49,983 nucleotides of DNA, from assembly GCA_013822245.1 (NCBI GenBank), contig PNKE01000039.1:1-49983 (forward strand), in the 5' to 3' direction. A program made the translations under genes and the position numbers. Below, piece after piece: positions 17,838 to 25,374 of the stretch; within the stretch, counting starts at the first letter, position 1; every line of letters starts with the position of its first letter. The notes below the pieces were generated by a model. That model did no database searches. It saw only the letters and a list, made by a program, of their open reading frames with translations, and was not told the DNA's origin. Source of the DNA: Candidatus Solibacter sp. (GTDB taxonomy: Bacteria; Acidobacteriota; Terriglobia; Bryobacterales; Bryobacteraceae).

Positions 17838-19847
17838 TTACCTTGTTCCTGTCCTGATGGTGGTCTTGAAGACGTGGCCGTGGTGGAGTTGGATGGCCTG
17901 GTAGAGGGGTTGGACGCCGTAGCGGACGTCAGGGGTGAAGTCGAAACTCCAGGTTTCGGTGCGCAGCATGACTGGGATTTCGGCGGCGGGGGGGGCGGTG
18001 GGGGAGAGGCGGATGACGCTGGTGAGGTCCTTGGCGCCGGTGAACTCGCGCTCCTTTTCCTCCTCGATGCGATCGGATTCAGCGATCAGCGGGGATTCGC
18101 TGAAGACGCGGACGCGCCGCCAGTTGTTTTTGTCGAAGGGGTCTAGCCCTTGCGCGATGCGGACCCAGATGGTCGCTTCCTCGCCGGGTTCGAGGACGCC
18201 GTTGCCGTTGCCCTTGCCCTCGGTGACGGTGCGCTGGCGGGGCGCGCCGCCGCCCTGGTTGCCCTTCTGGCGGAAGACGTTGAAAGTGTGCGTGCGGCCG
18301 TCGAGGAGGACCATTTCGACGGGCGGGGCCGTGCCGTCGGGGGCGATGAGGACATCGAACTGGTCAGACGTGCCGGGCCATCCGGCGGAGAGTCCGGCCT
18401 TGATGCGGGCCGGGCGGTAGTCGCCCGCGCCGGCGGTGAAACGGGCCTTGAAATGGGCCGTGAGATCGACGCGGCCGCCGGAGGGGATCTCCTTGATGAC
18501 GGCGGATTTGGCGAGGAGTTCGACGGTGGGGTAATCGCTATCGAGCGAGATGGAGACATCGTTCATCGGCTCGGTGCGGGGGTTGTAGATGACGATGGGG
18601 AGCGAGACTTCGACGCCGGGCGGGACGCGGAGACCGTCGGGGTTGCCGACGGGGAGAAGGACGGGTTGTTGGGTGGCGGCGCCGGGTCCGGTGATGCTGA
18701 CGAGGCGGCCGTCGGCGGAGACGGTGAATTTGAGGCGGCCCGTGGCATCGGCGGTGATGGCGGAGCGCCTGGCCTGGCCAGGGGCGATGGGGGCGTCGAG
18801 GAGGGTGTAGGTGACGCCGGGGCGGTAGGAGGGCGGGGTTGTGATATCGATGGTCTTGCCGGCGACGGGCGGGCCGTCGGGGGCCCAGCGGCGGGTTTCG
18901 ATGCGGAGACCGCTTTGGGAGACGTTGCGGAGGACGGTGTAGCCGGCGCCGCCGCCGGAGCCGGCGAAGTCCCAGCCCCAGATGGAGAAGCGCTGGTGGG
19001 CGTTCGAGTAATGGAATTCGTCGGCGATGTTGGACAGGGCGGGGGTGGAGAAGGCGCGCATGTGGAAATCGAAGGTTTCGGCGATCGACGTTGCCCAGTG
19101 GCGGTGGTAGTCGTCCTGGCGGTATTCGAACCCGACGCGGTGTTCGCGGGCGTAGGCCATGCGGGTCTCTTCGTGGTACTGGGAGATGAAGTCGCCGCTG
19201 GCGCGGATGAGGCGGACCATTGAGCGCGAGTGGTTCAGGACATGGTCCTTGGGACGGTAGAGGACACGGCGGCCGGATTCGCCGGCGTAGAATTCGGGAC
19301 CGGCGTTGAAGGAAGAGGCGCTGCCGATCAGTTCGGGGAAGCGGGCGCTGACGTAGAGGCTCATGTAGCCGCCCATGCTGAGGCCGGAGGTCGCCCGGTG
19401 GCGGCGATCGGGGATGGTGCGCAGGGTGGAGTCGATGTGCGAGACGAGTTCCTTGAAATGCTCGCCGACATCGTATTTGCCGCCGGCTTCGCGGACATCC
19501 CAGGGCGAGCCGCCGTAGAAGCCGGTATAGTCCTCGGCGATGTAGCCGTCCACCGAGACGACGATGACGGGGTTGGCGGCGGCGAAGCGGGCGATTTTGG
19601 GAACGGTGTCTTTGCCTTCGTCGTAGCGTTCGAGGGTGTAGCGGTCGCTATGTCCGTGAAAATAATAGATGACGGGGTAGCGCTGGGTGGACGACGCGTA
19701 GTCGGAGGGCAGGAAAAGGCGGTAGTGGCGGTCCTGGCCGAAGACCTTGCTGTGGAAGGTTCGGTCGTGGAAGGGCGCGGCGAGCGAGGAGAGGAGAAGC
19801 AGTCCGGTCAGCGTGGCGAACACGGGGCAGGCCGCCTTTCTGGCCAC
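17838..19847 (-). CDS. Exported CE1/esterase-D-like alpha/beta hydrolase with C-terminal beta domains
   Basis: This 669-residue protein has an N-terminal hydrophobic leader (about 1-25) and an alpha/beta-hydrolase domain over residues about 28-290. VIYYFHGHSD is the oxyanion-hole strand, and GLSMGG (155-160) is the nucleophile elbow with Ser157. A His near DYHRHWATSI could complete the triad. The remaining 370 residues look like beta-rich domains (DSDYPTVELLAKSA, GNGVLEPGEEATIWVRIA), the latter resembling domains in large secreted hydrolases. CE1-type esterases remove acetyl or feruloyl groups from polysaccharides, which fits its place before a lyase gene. GTG 19845-19847 is the apparent start, but GGGAGG directly abuts it, so the true start may be a few codons further in. 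It heads the minus-strand operon controlled from 19892-19914. Confidence 0.78.
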   Translation of the reverse strand: MARKAACPVFATLTGLLLLSSLAAPFHDRTFHSKVFGQDRHYRLFLPSDYASSTQRYPVIYYFHGHSDRYTLERYDEGKDTVPKIARFAAANPVIVVSVDGYIAEDYTGFYGGSPWDVREAGGKYDVGEHFKELVSHIDSTLRTIPDRRHRATSGLSMGGYMSLYVSARFPELIGSASSFNAGPEFYAGESGRRVLYRPKDHVLNHSRSMVRLIRASGDFISQYHEETRMAYAREHRVGFEYRQDDYHRHWATSIAETFDFHMRAFSTPALSNIADEFHYSNAHQRFSIWGWDFAGSGGGAGYTVLRNVSQSGLRIETRRWAPDGPPVAGKTIDITTPPSYRPGVTYTLLDAPIAPGQARRSAITADATGRLKFTVSADGRLVSITGPGAATQQPVLLPVGNPDGLRVPPGVEVSLPIVIYNPRTEPMNDVSISLDSDYPTVELLAKSAVIKEIPSGGRVDLTAHFKARFTAGAGDYRPARIKAGLSAGWPGTSDQFDVLIAPDGTAPPVEMVLLDGRTHTFNVFRQKGNQGGGAPRQRTVTEGKGNGNGVLEPGEEATIWVRIAQGLDPFDKNNWRRVRVFSESPLIAESDRIEEEKEREFTGAKDLTSVIRLSPTAPPAAEIPVMLRTETWSFDFTPDVRYGVQPLYQAIQLHHGHVFKTTIRTGTR

Positions 19848-19857
19848 CTCCCGACCA

Positions 19858-19922
19858 TTGCATCCACCGGGGTTGTATGGTGTAATGCCGGGTTAGGAAA
19901 GTTGGTTAACTAACATGCTATA
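19858..19922. promoter_or_regulatory. Divergent promoters with a shared dyad operator
   Basis: The operator dyad GTTAG (19892-19896) N13 CTAAC (19910-19914), with GGAAAGTT inside, recurs upstream of the ROK gene at 24099-24121. For the plus-strand gene, TTGCAT (19858-19863), 17 bases, TGTAAT (19881-19886) is a fair promoter, and the operator covers its start point. For the minus-strand operon a weaker -10, TATAGC (19922-19917), lies just beyond the operator with a poor -35 (19943-19938). A repressor bound here could block both directions. The remaining bases of the 113-base intergenic region hold the ribosome-binding site GGGAGGAAG for the gene at 19961. Confidence 0.7.
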
Positions 19923-19960
19923 CCCAGAATGGCTGGGCCGCAAGGGAGGAAGTTAGGGTC

Positions 19961-21757
19961 ATGGTCGCTTTTGCACTGCTGATGTTGGCCGCGCCGGATG
20001 CGGTTTTGCTGACCAGGGAAGCCAGGCAGTATGAGCGGGTGGAGATCGAGATGGCGGCGCCGTCGTTGCCGTCGAACCCGTTTGACCCGAACGTGGCGGC
20101 GGTGGATGCCGATGTGGTGATGCCGTCGGGGCGGCGGATCACGGCGCCGGGGTTCTGGTATCAGGGCTATACGAGGGCGGTTGAGAATCCGGAGGCGGTT
20201 GGGGTGAACCGCGTGGAGAAGTTGACGCCGGCGGGGAAGGCGGCGTGGCGGGTGCGATTTTCCTCGCCCGAAGCCGGGCGGCACAGGGTGACGGTACGAT
20301 GGCGGATCGACGGCAGGCAGGGCCAGACGGCGCCGGTGACGGTGGAGATCGGGCCGGGGACGCGGCCGGGGTTCATCGGGGTGAGTCCGCGCAATCAATG
20401 GTATCTGGAGCATGAGAGCGGGCGGCCGTTTTTTGCCATCGGCGAGAACCTGTGCATGTATGAGAAGCGGGAAGGGACGTATTACTTCGACCGGACGCTG
20501 GGGAAACTGGCGGCGAACGGGGGCAATTACGTCCGTCTGTGGCAGGAGTATTATGTCCCGCAGGACACGTCGATCGTGGCCGGGGCGGGCGACGGGCACT
20601 TCACGGGGTTCCCATTGGAGACGCAGGCGACGGGACTGGGGCGCTATGACCTGGCGTCGGCGTGGCGGCTGGACCATGTCGCGGCGGAGTGTGAGCGGCT
20701 GGATGTGTATTACCAGTTGGCGTTTGAGATGACGGTGTGGTGGCAGACGCGGCAGAAGCACCGCTGGCCGAGGAATCCGTATAACGCGGCCAACGGCGGT
20801 CCGTGCGTGAAGCCGGAGGATTATTTCACGAATCCGAAGGCGCGGGAACTGGTGAAGCGGCGGCTGCGCTATAGCGTGGCGCGGTGGGGATGGTCGATGC
20901 ACCTGGCGGCATGGGAGTTGTGGAACGAGGTCGACAACAACGAGAACTTCGATCCGGCGGCGAATGAAGCGTGGCATAAGGAGATGGCCGGGTATTTGCA
21001 GTCAATCGATCCGTGGCGGCACTTGATCACGACCAGTTGGCGCGATGCGCGGATGTTTGCGCTGCCGGAGATCGGGATCGTGCAGGCGCATTCGTATTGG
21101 GGCTCGGAGTATGACGCGGCCACCTATACTATGCAGGATACCGATCACCTGATGAGGCCTTACGGCAAGCCGTTCTTCTTCGGCGAGCAGGGGGTGGAAA
21201 ACCCGGCCGAGGCGGTGAAGCTGGATCCGGAAGGGCGGCATTTTCACGACACGATCTGGGCCAGCGCGCTGAGCGGCGCCGCCGGGACGGGGCTTTACTG
21301 GTGGTGGCATAACTACGTCGAATCGTTGAACCTGTATCCCCACTACAAACCGCTGGCGGAGTTTCTGAAGGGCGAGGACCTGGCGGCGCGCAAGTGGGCG
21401 CGGGTGGGGACGTCGAGGCCGAATCTGCCGGTGACGCTGGATGTGTACGGGCTGGCGGCGCCGGACCGGATGCTGGTCTGGATCAAGGATCCGCTGTCGT
21501 TCAGGATTGCCGGCGGCAAGGCGGTGAAGGGGCCGGGGCAGGACGCGGCGAGCGTGAACGTGACCGGGCTGGCCGATGGCGAGTATGCGATTGAGTGGTG
21601 GGACACGATGCGCGGGGAGGTGGTCCGGAGGGACCAGGCTCGCGTGAAGCGGTCGAACCATTTTGGCTATGGGCTGGAGTTGAAGCCGCCGCCGTTTTGG
21701 GGCGACATCGCGGCCCGGGTTGTGCGCGGCGGTACCAATGTGAAGGACCAGAAATGA
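19961..21757 (+). CDS. Exported GH5-like glycoside hydrolase with N-terminal DUF5060-like domain
   Basis: This 598-residue protein has a short hydrophobic N-terminus and a beta domain over residues about 20-130 (PFDPNVAAVDADV, a DUF5060-like Ig fold). A (beta/alpha)8 barrel follows from about 140 (PRNQWYLEHESGRPFFAIGENL). Candidate catalytic residues are Glu323 in AWELWNEVDNNE and Glu409 in PFFFGEQGVEN, the strand-4 and strand-7 positions of clan A enzymes. A C-terminal beta domain ends near VKDQK. It probably hydrolyses an internal or terminal glycosidic bond, in the periplasm or outside. GGGAGGAAG lies upstream of ATG 19961. Its stop overlaps the next gene's start by four bases (ATGA), so the two are coupled. 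The promoter carries the dyad operator. Substrate unknown. Confidence 0.8.
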   Translation: MVAFALLMLAAPDAVLLTREARQYERVEIEMAAPSLPSNPFDPNVAAVDADVVMPSGRRITAPGFWYQGYTRAVENPEAVGVNRVEKLTPAGKAAWRVRFSSPEAGRHRVTVRWRIDGRQGQTAPVTVEIGPGTRPGFIGVSPRNQWYLEHESGRPFFAIGENLCMYEKREGTYYFDRTLGKLAANGGNYVRLWQEYYVPQDTSIVAGAGDGHFTGFPLETQATGLGRYDLASAWRLDHVAAECERLDVYYQLAFEMTVWWQTRQKHRWPRNPYNAANGGPCVKPEDYFTNPKARELVKRRLRYSVARWGWSMHLAAWELWNEVDNNENFDPAANEAWHKEMAGYLQSIDPWRHLITTSWRDARMFALPEIGIVQAHSYWGSEYDAATYTMQDTDHLMRPYGKPFFFGEQGVENPAEAVKLDPEGRHFHDTIWASALSGAAGTGLYWWWHNYVESLNLYPHYKPLAEFLKGEDLAARKWARVGTSRPNLPVTLDVYGLAAPDRMLVWIKDPLSFRIAGGKAVKGPGQDAASVNVTGLADGEYAIEWWDTMRGEVVRRDQARVKRSNHFGYGLELKPPPFWGDIAARVVRGGTNVKDQK

Positions 21758-24000
21758 AACTGCAACTTGTTCCGATGGCCCTGGTTTGCACCGGACTCCT
21801 GTTTGCCCAGCCGGCGCCGACAGAACTGTATCTGCGCGGATACGCGGTTGTGCCGACGCCGCAGAAGGTGACGCTCGATGACGGCGAGTTGCGGATTGAC
21901 GAGGCGTGGCGGATTGACGGAGCGGCGGAGCATATCGCCACCAGGTCACTTGTGGCCGGCCTGGAGTCGTTCCACGCGCTGAAACTGGGCCGGGCCGACG
22001 GGCCGGGCGAGAGGGTGATCACGTTGCGGGTGAGGCAGGGCGCGGTGGCCATGGCGCCGGGAGAGACCTCGGACCAGGCCTACCATCTGGACATCCGCGG
22101 CAACCGCGTGCAGGTGATCGGCAACGGCGACGCCGGCCTGCTCTACGGCGTGCAGACGCTGGTGCAGTTGATCAGGGCGAACGAGCGGGGGCAGTTGGTG
22201 ATGCCGCTCTGCGAAATCGACGACTGGCCGCGGCTGAAGCTGCGCTTCCTGCACTGGGACACCAAGCACCATCAGGACCGCATGCCGACGCTGAAGCGCT
22301 ACATCGACTGGGCGGTGCGGTTCAAGGCCAACATGATCGGCTTTGAACTGGAGGACAAGTTCGCCTATCCGTCGCTGCCGGACATCGGCGCGCCGGGGGC
22401 GTTCACCGCGGCCGAGTTGCAGGAGATTGTCGATTACGGGCGGGAGCGGTATATGCAGGTGGTACCGGTGATTCAGTCGCCGGCGCATATGGCGTACGTG
22501 CTGAAGCACCCGCGGTATGCGCACCTGAAGGCGGACGGCAACAACTACCAGTCGGATTTGTGCAAGGAAGAGACCTACAAGCTGATCTTCCAGATGTACG
22601 ACGACGTCATCGCGGCCACCAAGGGCGTGGATTACTTCTTCGTGTCCACTGATGAGATTTACTATGCCGGTATCGGCAGGACGTGCTCGTTGCCGTATAC
22701 GCCGGAGAACCGGAGCAAGGCGTGGGCCGATTTCGCCATCCGGGCGCGCGACCACCTGGCGAAGCAGAACCGGCGGATGCTGGCGTGGATCGAGTACCCG
22801 CTGCTGGACAAGGACATGGAGCGGATTCCGAACGACGTCATCGACGGCGTCGTCGGCGAAGAGAGCTTTGTGCCGATCCAGAAGCGCAAGGGGATGCGGC
22901 AGTTGATCTACACGTCGACGCAGGGGGCGGAGTTTCTGTTCCCGGACCACCTGGCGATCGAGAGCCTGCCGCCGGGGCAGGTGATGGGCGAGTTCGAGGC
23001 GGTGTTCACGGCGGGGAGGATGAAGTCGCTGCGGGAGTCGATCGCCAACGCGCGGGTATGGCAACTGAACCCGATCGGGAGTTTCGCGGCGGCGTGGGGC
23101 GATTCGGGGCTGCATAACGAGACGTTCTGGCTGGGCTGGGCGGCGGTGGCGAGGTGGGCGTGGCAGCCGGGGACGCCGGGCGAGGAGCAGCATGCGGCGG
23201 AGTTCATGAATGTGTATTACGGGCCGAGGGTGGAAGGCATGGTGGAGGTGTACAGGACGATGCAGCGGCAGGCGCGGTCGTGGCAGAGGGCGTGGGACCG
23301 CGTGACGTCGCGGGTGCGCAAGCCGGGTTATGGGAATTCCGACGGCCCGGGGATCGGGACGGCGAGGCAGGATTTGACGTTGACGCCGCCCCCGCTGCCG
23401 GATGCCGTGACGCTGGCGTTCAAGCCTGCGTTCACGGTGAAGTATAAGGGACTGGTGGCCGAGGCCCCGGCGCAGAGCCTTCAGAACGATCAGTTGCGTC
23501 ATGCGCTGGCGGCCAACATGGCGCGGGCGTCGAGGAACCAGTACAACCTGGAAGTGATGCTGACGCTGGCGCGGTTCACGGGCCATCATTGGGATCTGAT
23601 CGGCGCGCTGGCCAGGGTGGAGGGCGATCTGTCGGCGGCCGCGGCGGCGGCGGCGAAGAAAGACGCGGCGCAGGCGGTGGGCCATCTGGTGGCGGCGCAT
23701 AACCGGGTGGCGCGGATGGAAGCGGAGGCGGCGGGGGTGCGGCGGTACCTGACCGGGGTCTGGGAAAAGAGCCAGTATCCGAAGGGCAGGGAAGTGGACG
23801 GGCGGAAGTTTGTCCATGTGCTGGACGATACGAAGGACCACTGGGCCGACAGGACGCCGGATCTCGGCTACATGTTCCATCCCGAACAGAGCATCGGACT
23901 CGCCGCGTGGCGGGCGTCGCTGGCGAAGATCACGGCCGGCTACGCCAAGCGGCACGGCGTTGAGGTGAAGGGGTTGGCCGAGGCGCGGCTGGAAGAGTAA
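21754..24000 (+). CDS. Exported GH20-like (N-acetylhexosaminidase-related) glycoside hydrolase
   Basis: This 748-residue protein has a signal peptide to about residue 19 (GLLFAQ). Residues 25-155 match the small alpha/beta domain that precedes GH20 and related barrels, including VIGNGDAGLLYGVQTLVQLI. The barrel follows with DDWPRLKLRFLHWDT (156-170) and KFAYPSLPD. It also holds Asp300-Glu301 in DYFFVSTDEIYYAG, at the place of the catalytic Asp-Glu of GH20, which use the substrate's own N-acetyl group. The Gly-Gly usual before that pair is replaced by Ser-Thr, and the 290-residue C-terminal region is long and helical, so this is a divergent member. ATG 21754 overlaps the previous stop and is preferred over an upstream extension inside that gene. 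The stop is followed by 129 bases carrying the ROK promoter. Confidence 0.72.
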   Translation: MKLQLVPMALVCTGLLFAQPAPTELYLRGYAVVPTPQKVTLDDGELRIDEAWRIDGAAEHIATRSLVAGLESFHALKLGRADGPGERVITLRVRQGAVAMAPGETSDQAYHLDIRGNRVQVIGNGDAGLLYGVQTLVQLIRANERGQLVMPLCEIDDWPRLKLRFLHWDTKHHQDRMPTLKRYIDWAVRFKANMIGFELEDKFAYPSLPDIGAPGAFTAAELQEIVDYGRERYMQVVPVIQSPAHMAYVLKHPRYAHLKADGNNYQSDLCKEETYKLIFQMYDDVIAATKGVDYFFVSTDEIYYAGIGRTCSLPYTPENRSKAWADFAIRARDHLAKQNRRMLAWIEYPLLDKDMERIPNDVIDGVVGEESFVPIQKRKGMRQLIYTSTQGAEFLFPDHLAIESLPPGQVMGEFEAVFTAGRMKSLRESIANARVWQLNPIGSFAAAWGDSGLHNETFWLGWAAVARWAWQPGTPGEEQHAAEFMNVYYGPRVEGMVEVYRTMQRQARSWQRAWDRVTSRVRKPGYGNSDGPGIGTARQDLTLTPPPLPDAVTLAFKPAFTVKYKGLVAEAPAQSLQNDQLRHALAANMARASRNQYNLEVMLTLARFTGHHWDLIGALARVEGDLSAAAAAAAKKDAAQAVGHLVAAHNRVARMEAEAAGVRRYLTGVWEKSQYPKGREVDGRKFVHVLDDTKDHWADRTPDLGYMFHPEQSIGLAAWRASLAKITAGYAKRHGVEVKGLAEARLEE

Positions 24001-24063
24001 CGCCGTGGCGGCCTCCCGGCGGCATGGTCCCGGCCGTCGCAGCAGCCGCATGGCGAATTTTGC

Positions 24064-24121
24064 TTGACTTCGGTATTGAGCCGTGGTTCACTCGCATTGT
24101 TAGGAAAGTTAACGTACTAAC
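24064..24121 (+). promoter_or_regulatory. Promoter and operator of the ROK regulator gene
   Basis: The dyad GTTAG (24099-24103) N13 CTAAC (24117-24121), including GGAAAGTT, matches the one at 19892-19914 at 17 of 23 positions and with identical arm spacing. A likely promoter, TTGACT (24064-24069), 17 bases, TTCACT (24087-24092), would start transcription at about 24099, on the first base of the dyad. This fits self-repression of the ROK gene. The -10 box is weak. Confidence 0.65.
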
Positions 24122-24129
24122 CTAAAGTC

Positions 24130-25368
24130 ATGAAACGCGCTGCACCCACACACGCCTCGGGCCGGATGAGGGCATCCGGTATGCGGAAGATGAACGCGGC
24201 TCTGTTGCTGAACATCATCCGGGACAAAGGGCTGGCGTCGAGGGCTGGGCTGGCGCGGGCAAGCGGGTTGACCAAGCCGACGGTATCGAGCCAGGTGGCC
24301 GACCTGCTGCAGCGCGGCATAGTTCTGGAAGACGGGGAGGCGGCGCCGGACGCGCGGGGCGGCAAGCCGCCGATGATGCTGAGGTTCAATCCGCATTGGG
24401 GGTCGGTGATTGCGGCGGAGATCGGATCGGCGGCGGTGCGGGTGTGGCATGCGGATCTGGATGGGCGGCCGTTTGATTCCGAGGAGAGGGCGATCAGGCC
24501 GGAGTTTGGCGCGGCGCACATTCTGGATGTTCTGTGTTCGGCGGCGCAGGAGGTTCAGTCGCGGGCGCTGATCGGGCACAATCTGCTGTCGATCGCGGTG
24601 GCGGCGCCGGGGCGGGTGGACGCCCGGACGGGCACGGTGCTGGAGGCGGGCAACGTATTCCATTGGCGCAACGTGGAGGTGCGCAAGAGGATGGAGGATC
24701 GCTTTGGCGTGCCGGTGATCGTGGACAACGACGTGAATTTCGCGGCGTTGGGGGAGATGCACTCGGGGCTGGCGGCGGGGGTGGAGAATTTCGTATTGAT
24801 CCGGCTGGGGACGGGCGTGGGCGCGGGGCTGGTCTTGGGCGGGCGGCTGTATCAGGGCACGCATTGGGCGGCCGGCGAGATCGGCCACATGATTGTGGAC
24901 CGCGCGTCGGCGGCGGAGGATGGGGCCGACCGCGGACTTCTGGAGCTTGCGATCGGCAGCGACCGGGTGAAGGAGCGGGTGATGAAAGCTCGCGCCGGGA
25001 TGCCGCCGCCGCCTGACCTGTCGACGGCCGGGCTGGCGGGCGAGCTTGCCGAGTTGTTGAGCCGCAACGACGAGGCGGCGTCGCGGGTGCTCGACGAAGT
25101 GGCCTCGCAGATCAGTGTCGCCGTCGCCGACATGGCGGCGGCCATCGACCCGGAGATGATCGTGCTCTCGGGCGATTTATTCGGCCTTGTCGCCGAACGT
25201 ATCCGTGAATTGGTCGGGAGGGTCATTCCGTGGCCGATGCGCATCGAGCTTTCCGCTCTCGGCGCCGACGCCGCGCTGATGGGGGCGATGGGTTCCGCGA
25301 GGGGACTGGCCCATGACCTGCTCTGCGACCCGGGCCGCGAACAAGTTCAATATCTAACCATGAGGTAG
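24130..25368 (+). CDS. ROK-family transcriptional regulator
   Basis: This 412-residue DNA-binding sugar-sensing repressor (NagC/XylR type) controls transport and breakdown genes. Residues about 22-65 form a winged helix-turn-helix (SRAGLARASGLTKPTVSSQVADLLQ). The ROK domain has VDNDVNFAALGE (198-209), IRLGTGVGAGLV (224-235) and GEIGHM with Glu250 and His253. The usual Cys-x-Cys-Gly-x2-Gly-Cys zinc motif that follows in most ROK proteins is absent; the stretch reads VDRASAAEDGADRGLLELA without cysteine. No ribosome-binding site precedes ATG 24130, and the ATGs at 24166 and 24181 are alternative starts. Copies of one dyad at 24099 and 19892 suggest it represses itself and the divergent operons. 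The receptor gene starts six bases downstream, so the two are likely co-transcribed. The inducer is unknown. Confidence 0.88.
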   Translation: MKRAAPTHASGRMRASGMRKMNAALLLNIIRDKGLASRAGLARASGLTKPTVSSQVADLLQRGIVLEDGEAAPDARGGKPPMMLRFNPHWGSVIAAEIGSAAVRVWHADLDGRPFDSEERAIRPEFGAAHILDVLCSAAQEVQSRALIGHNLLSIAVAAPGRVDARTGTVLEAGNVFHWRNVEVRKRMEDRFGVPVIVDNDVNFAALGEMHSGLAAGVENFVLIRLGTGVGAGLVLGGRLYQGTHWAAGEIGHMIVDRASAAEDGADRGLLELAIGSDRVKERVMKARAGMPPPPDLSTAGLAGELAELLSRNDEAASRVLDEVASQISVAVADMAAAIDPEMIVLSGDLFGLVAERIRELVGRVIPWPMRIELSALGADAALMGAMGSARGLAHDLLCDPGREQVQYLTMR

Positions 25369-25374
25369 CTTGCG

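Noticed and set aside
21946-24051. Long minus-strand open frame opposite the GH20-like gene
   Set aside because: Arg/His/Pro-rich composition with no domain; the plus-strand gene has a signal peptide and catalytic motifs.
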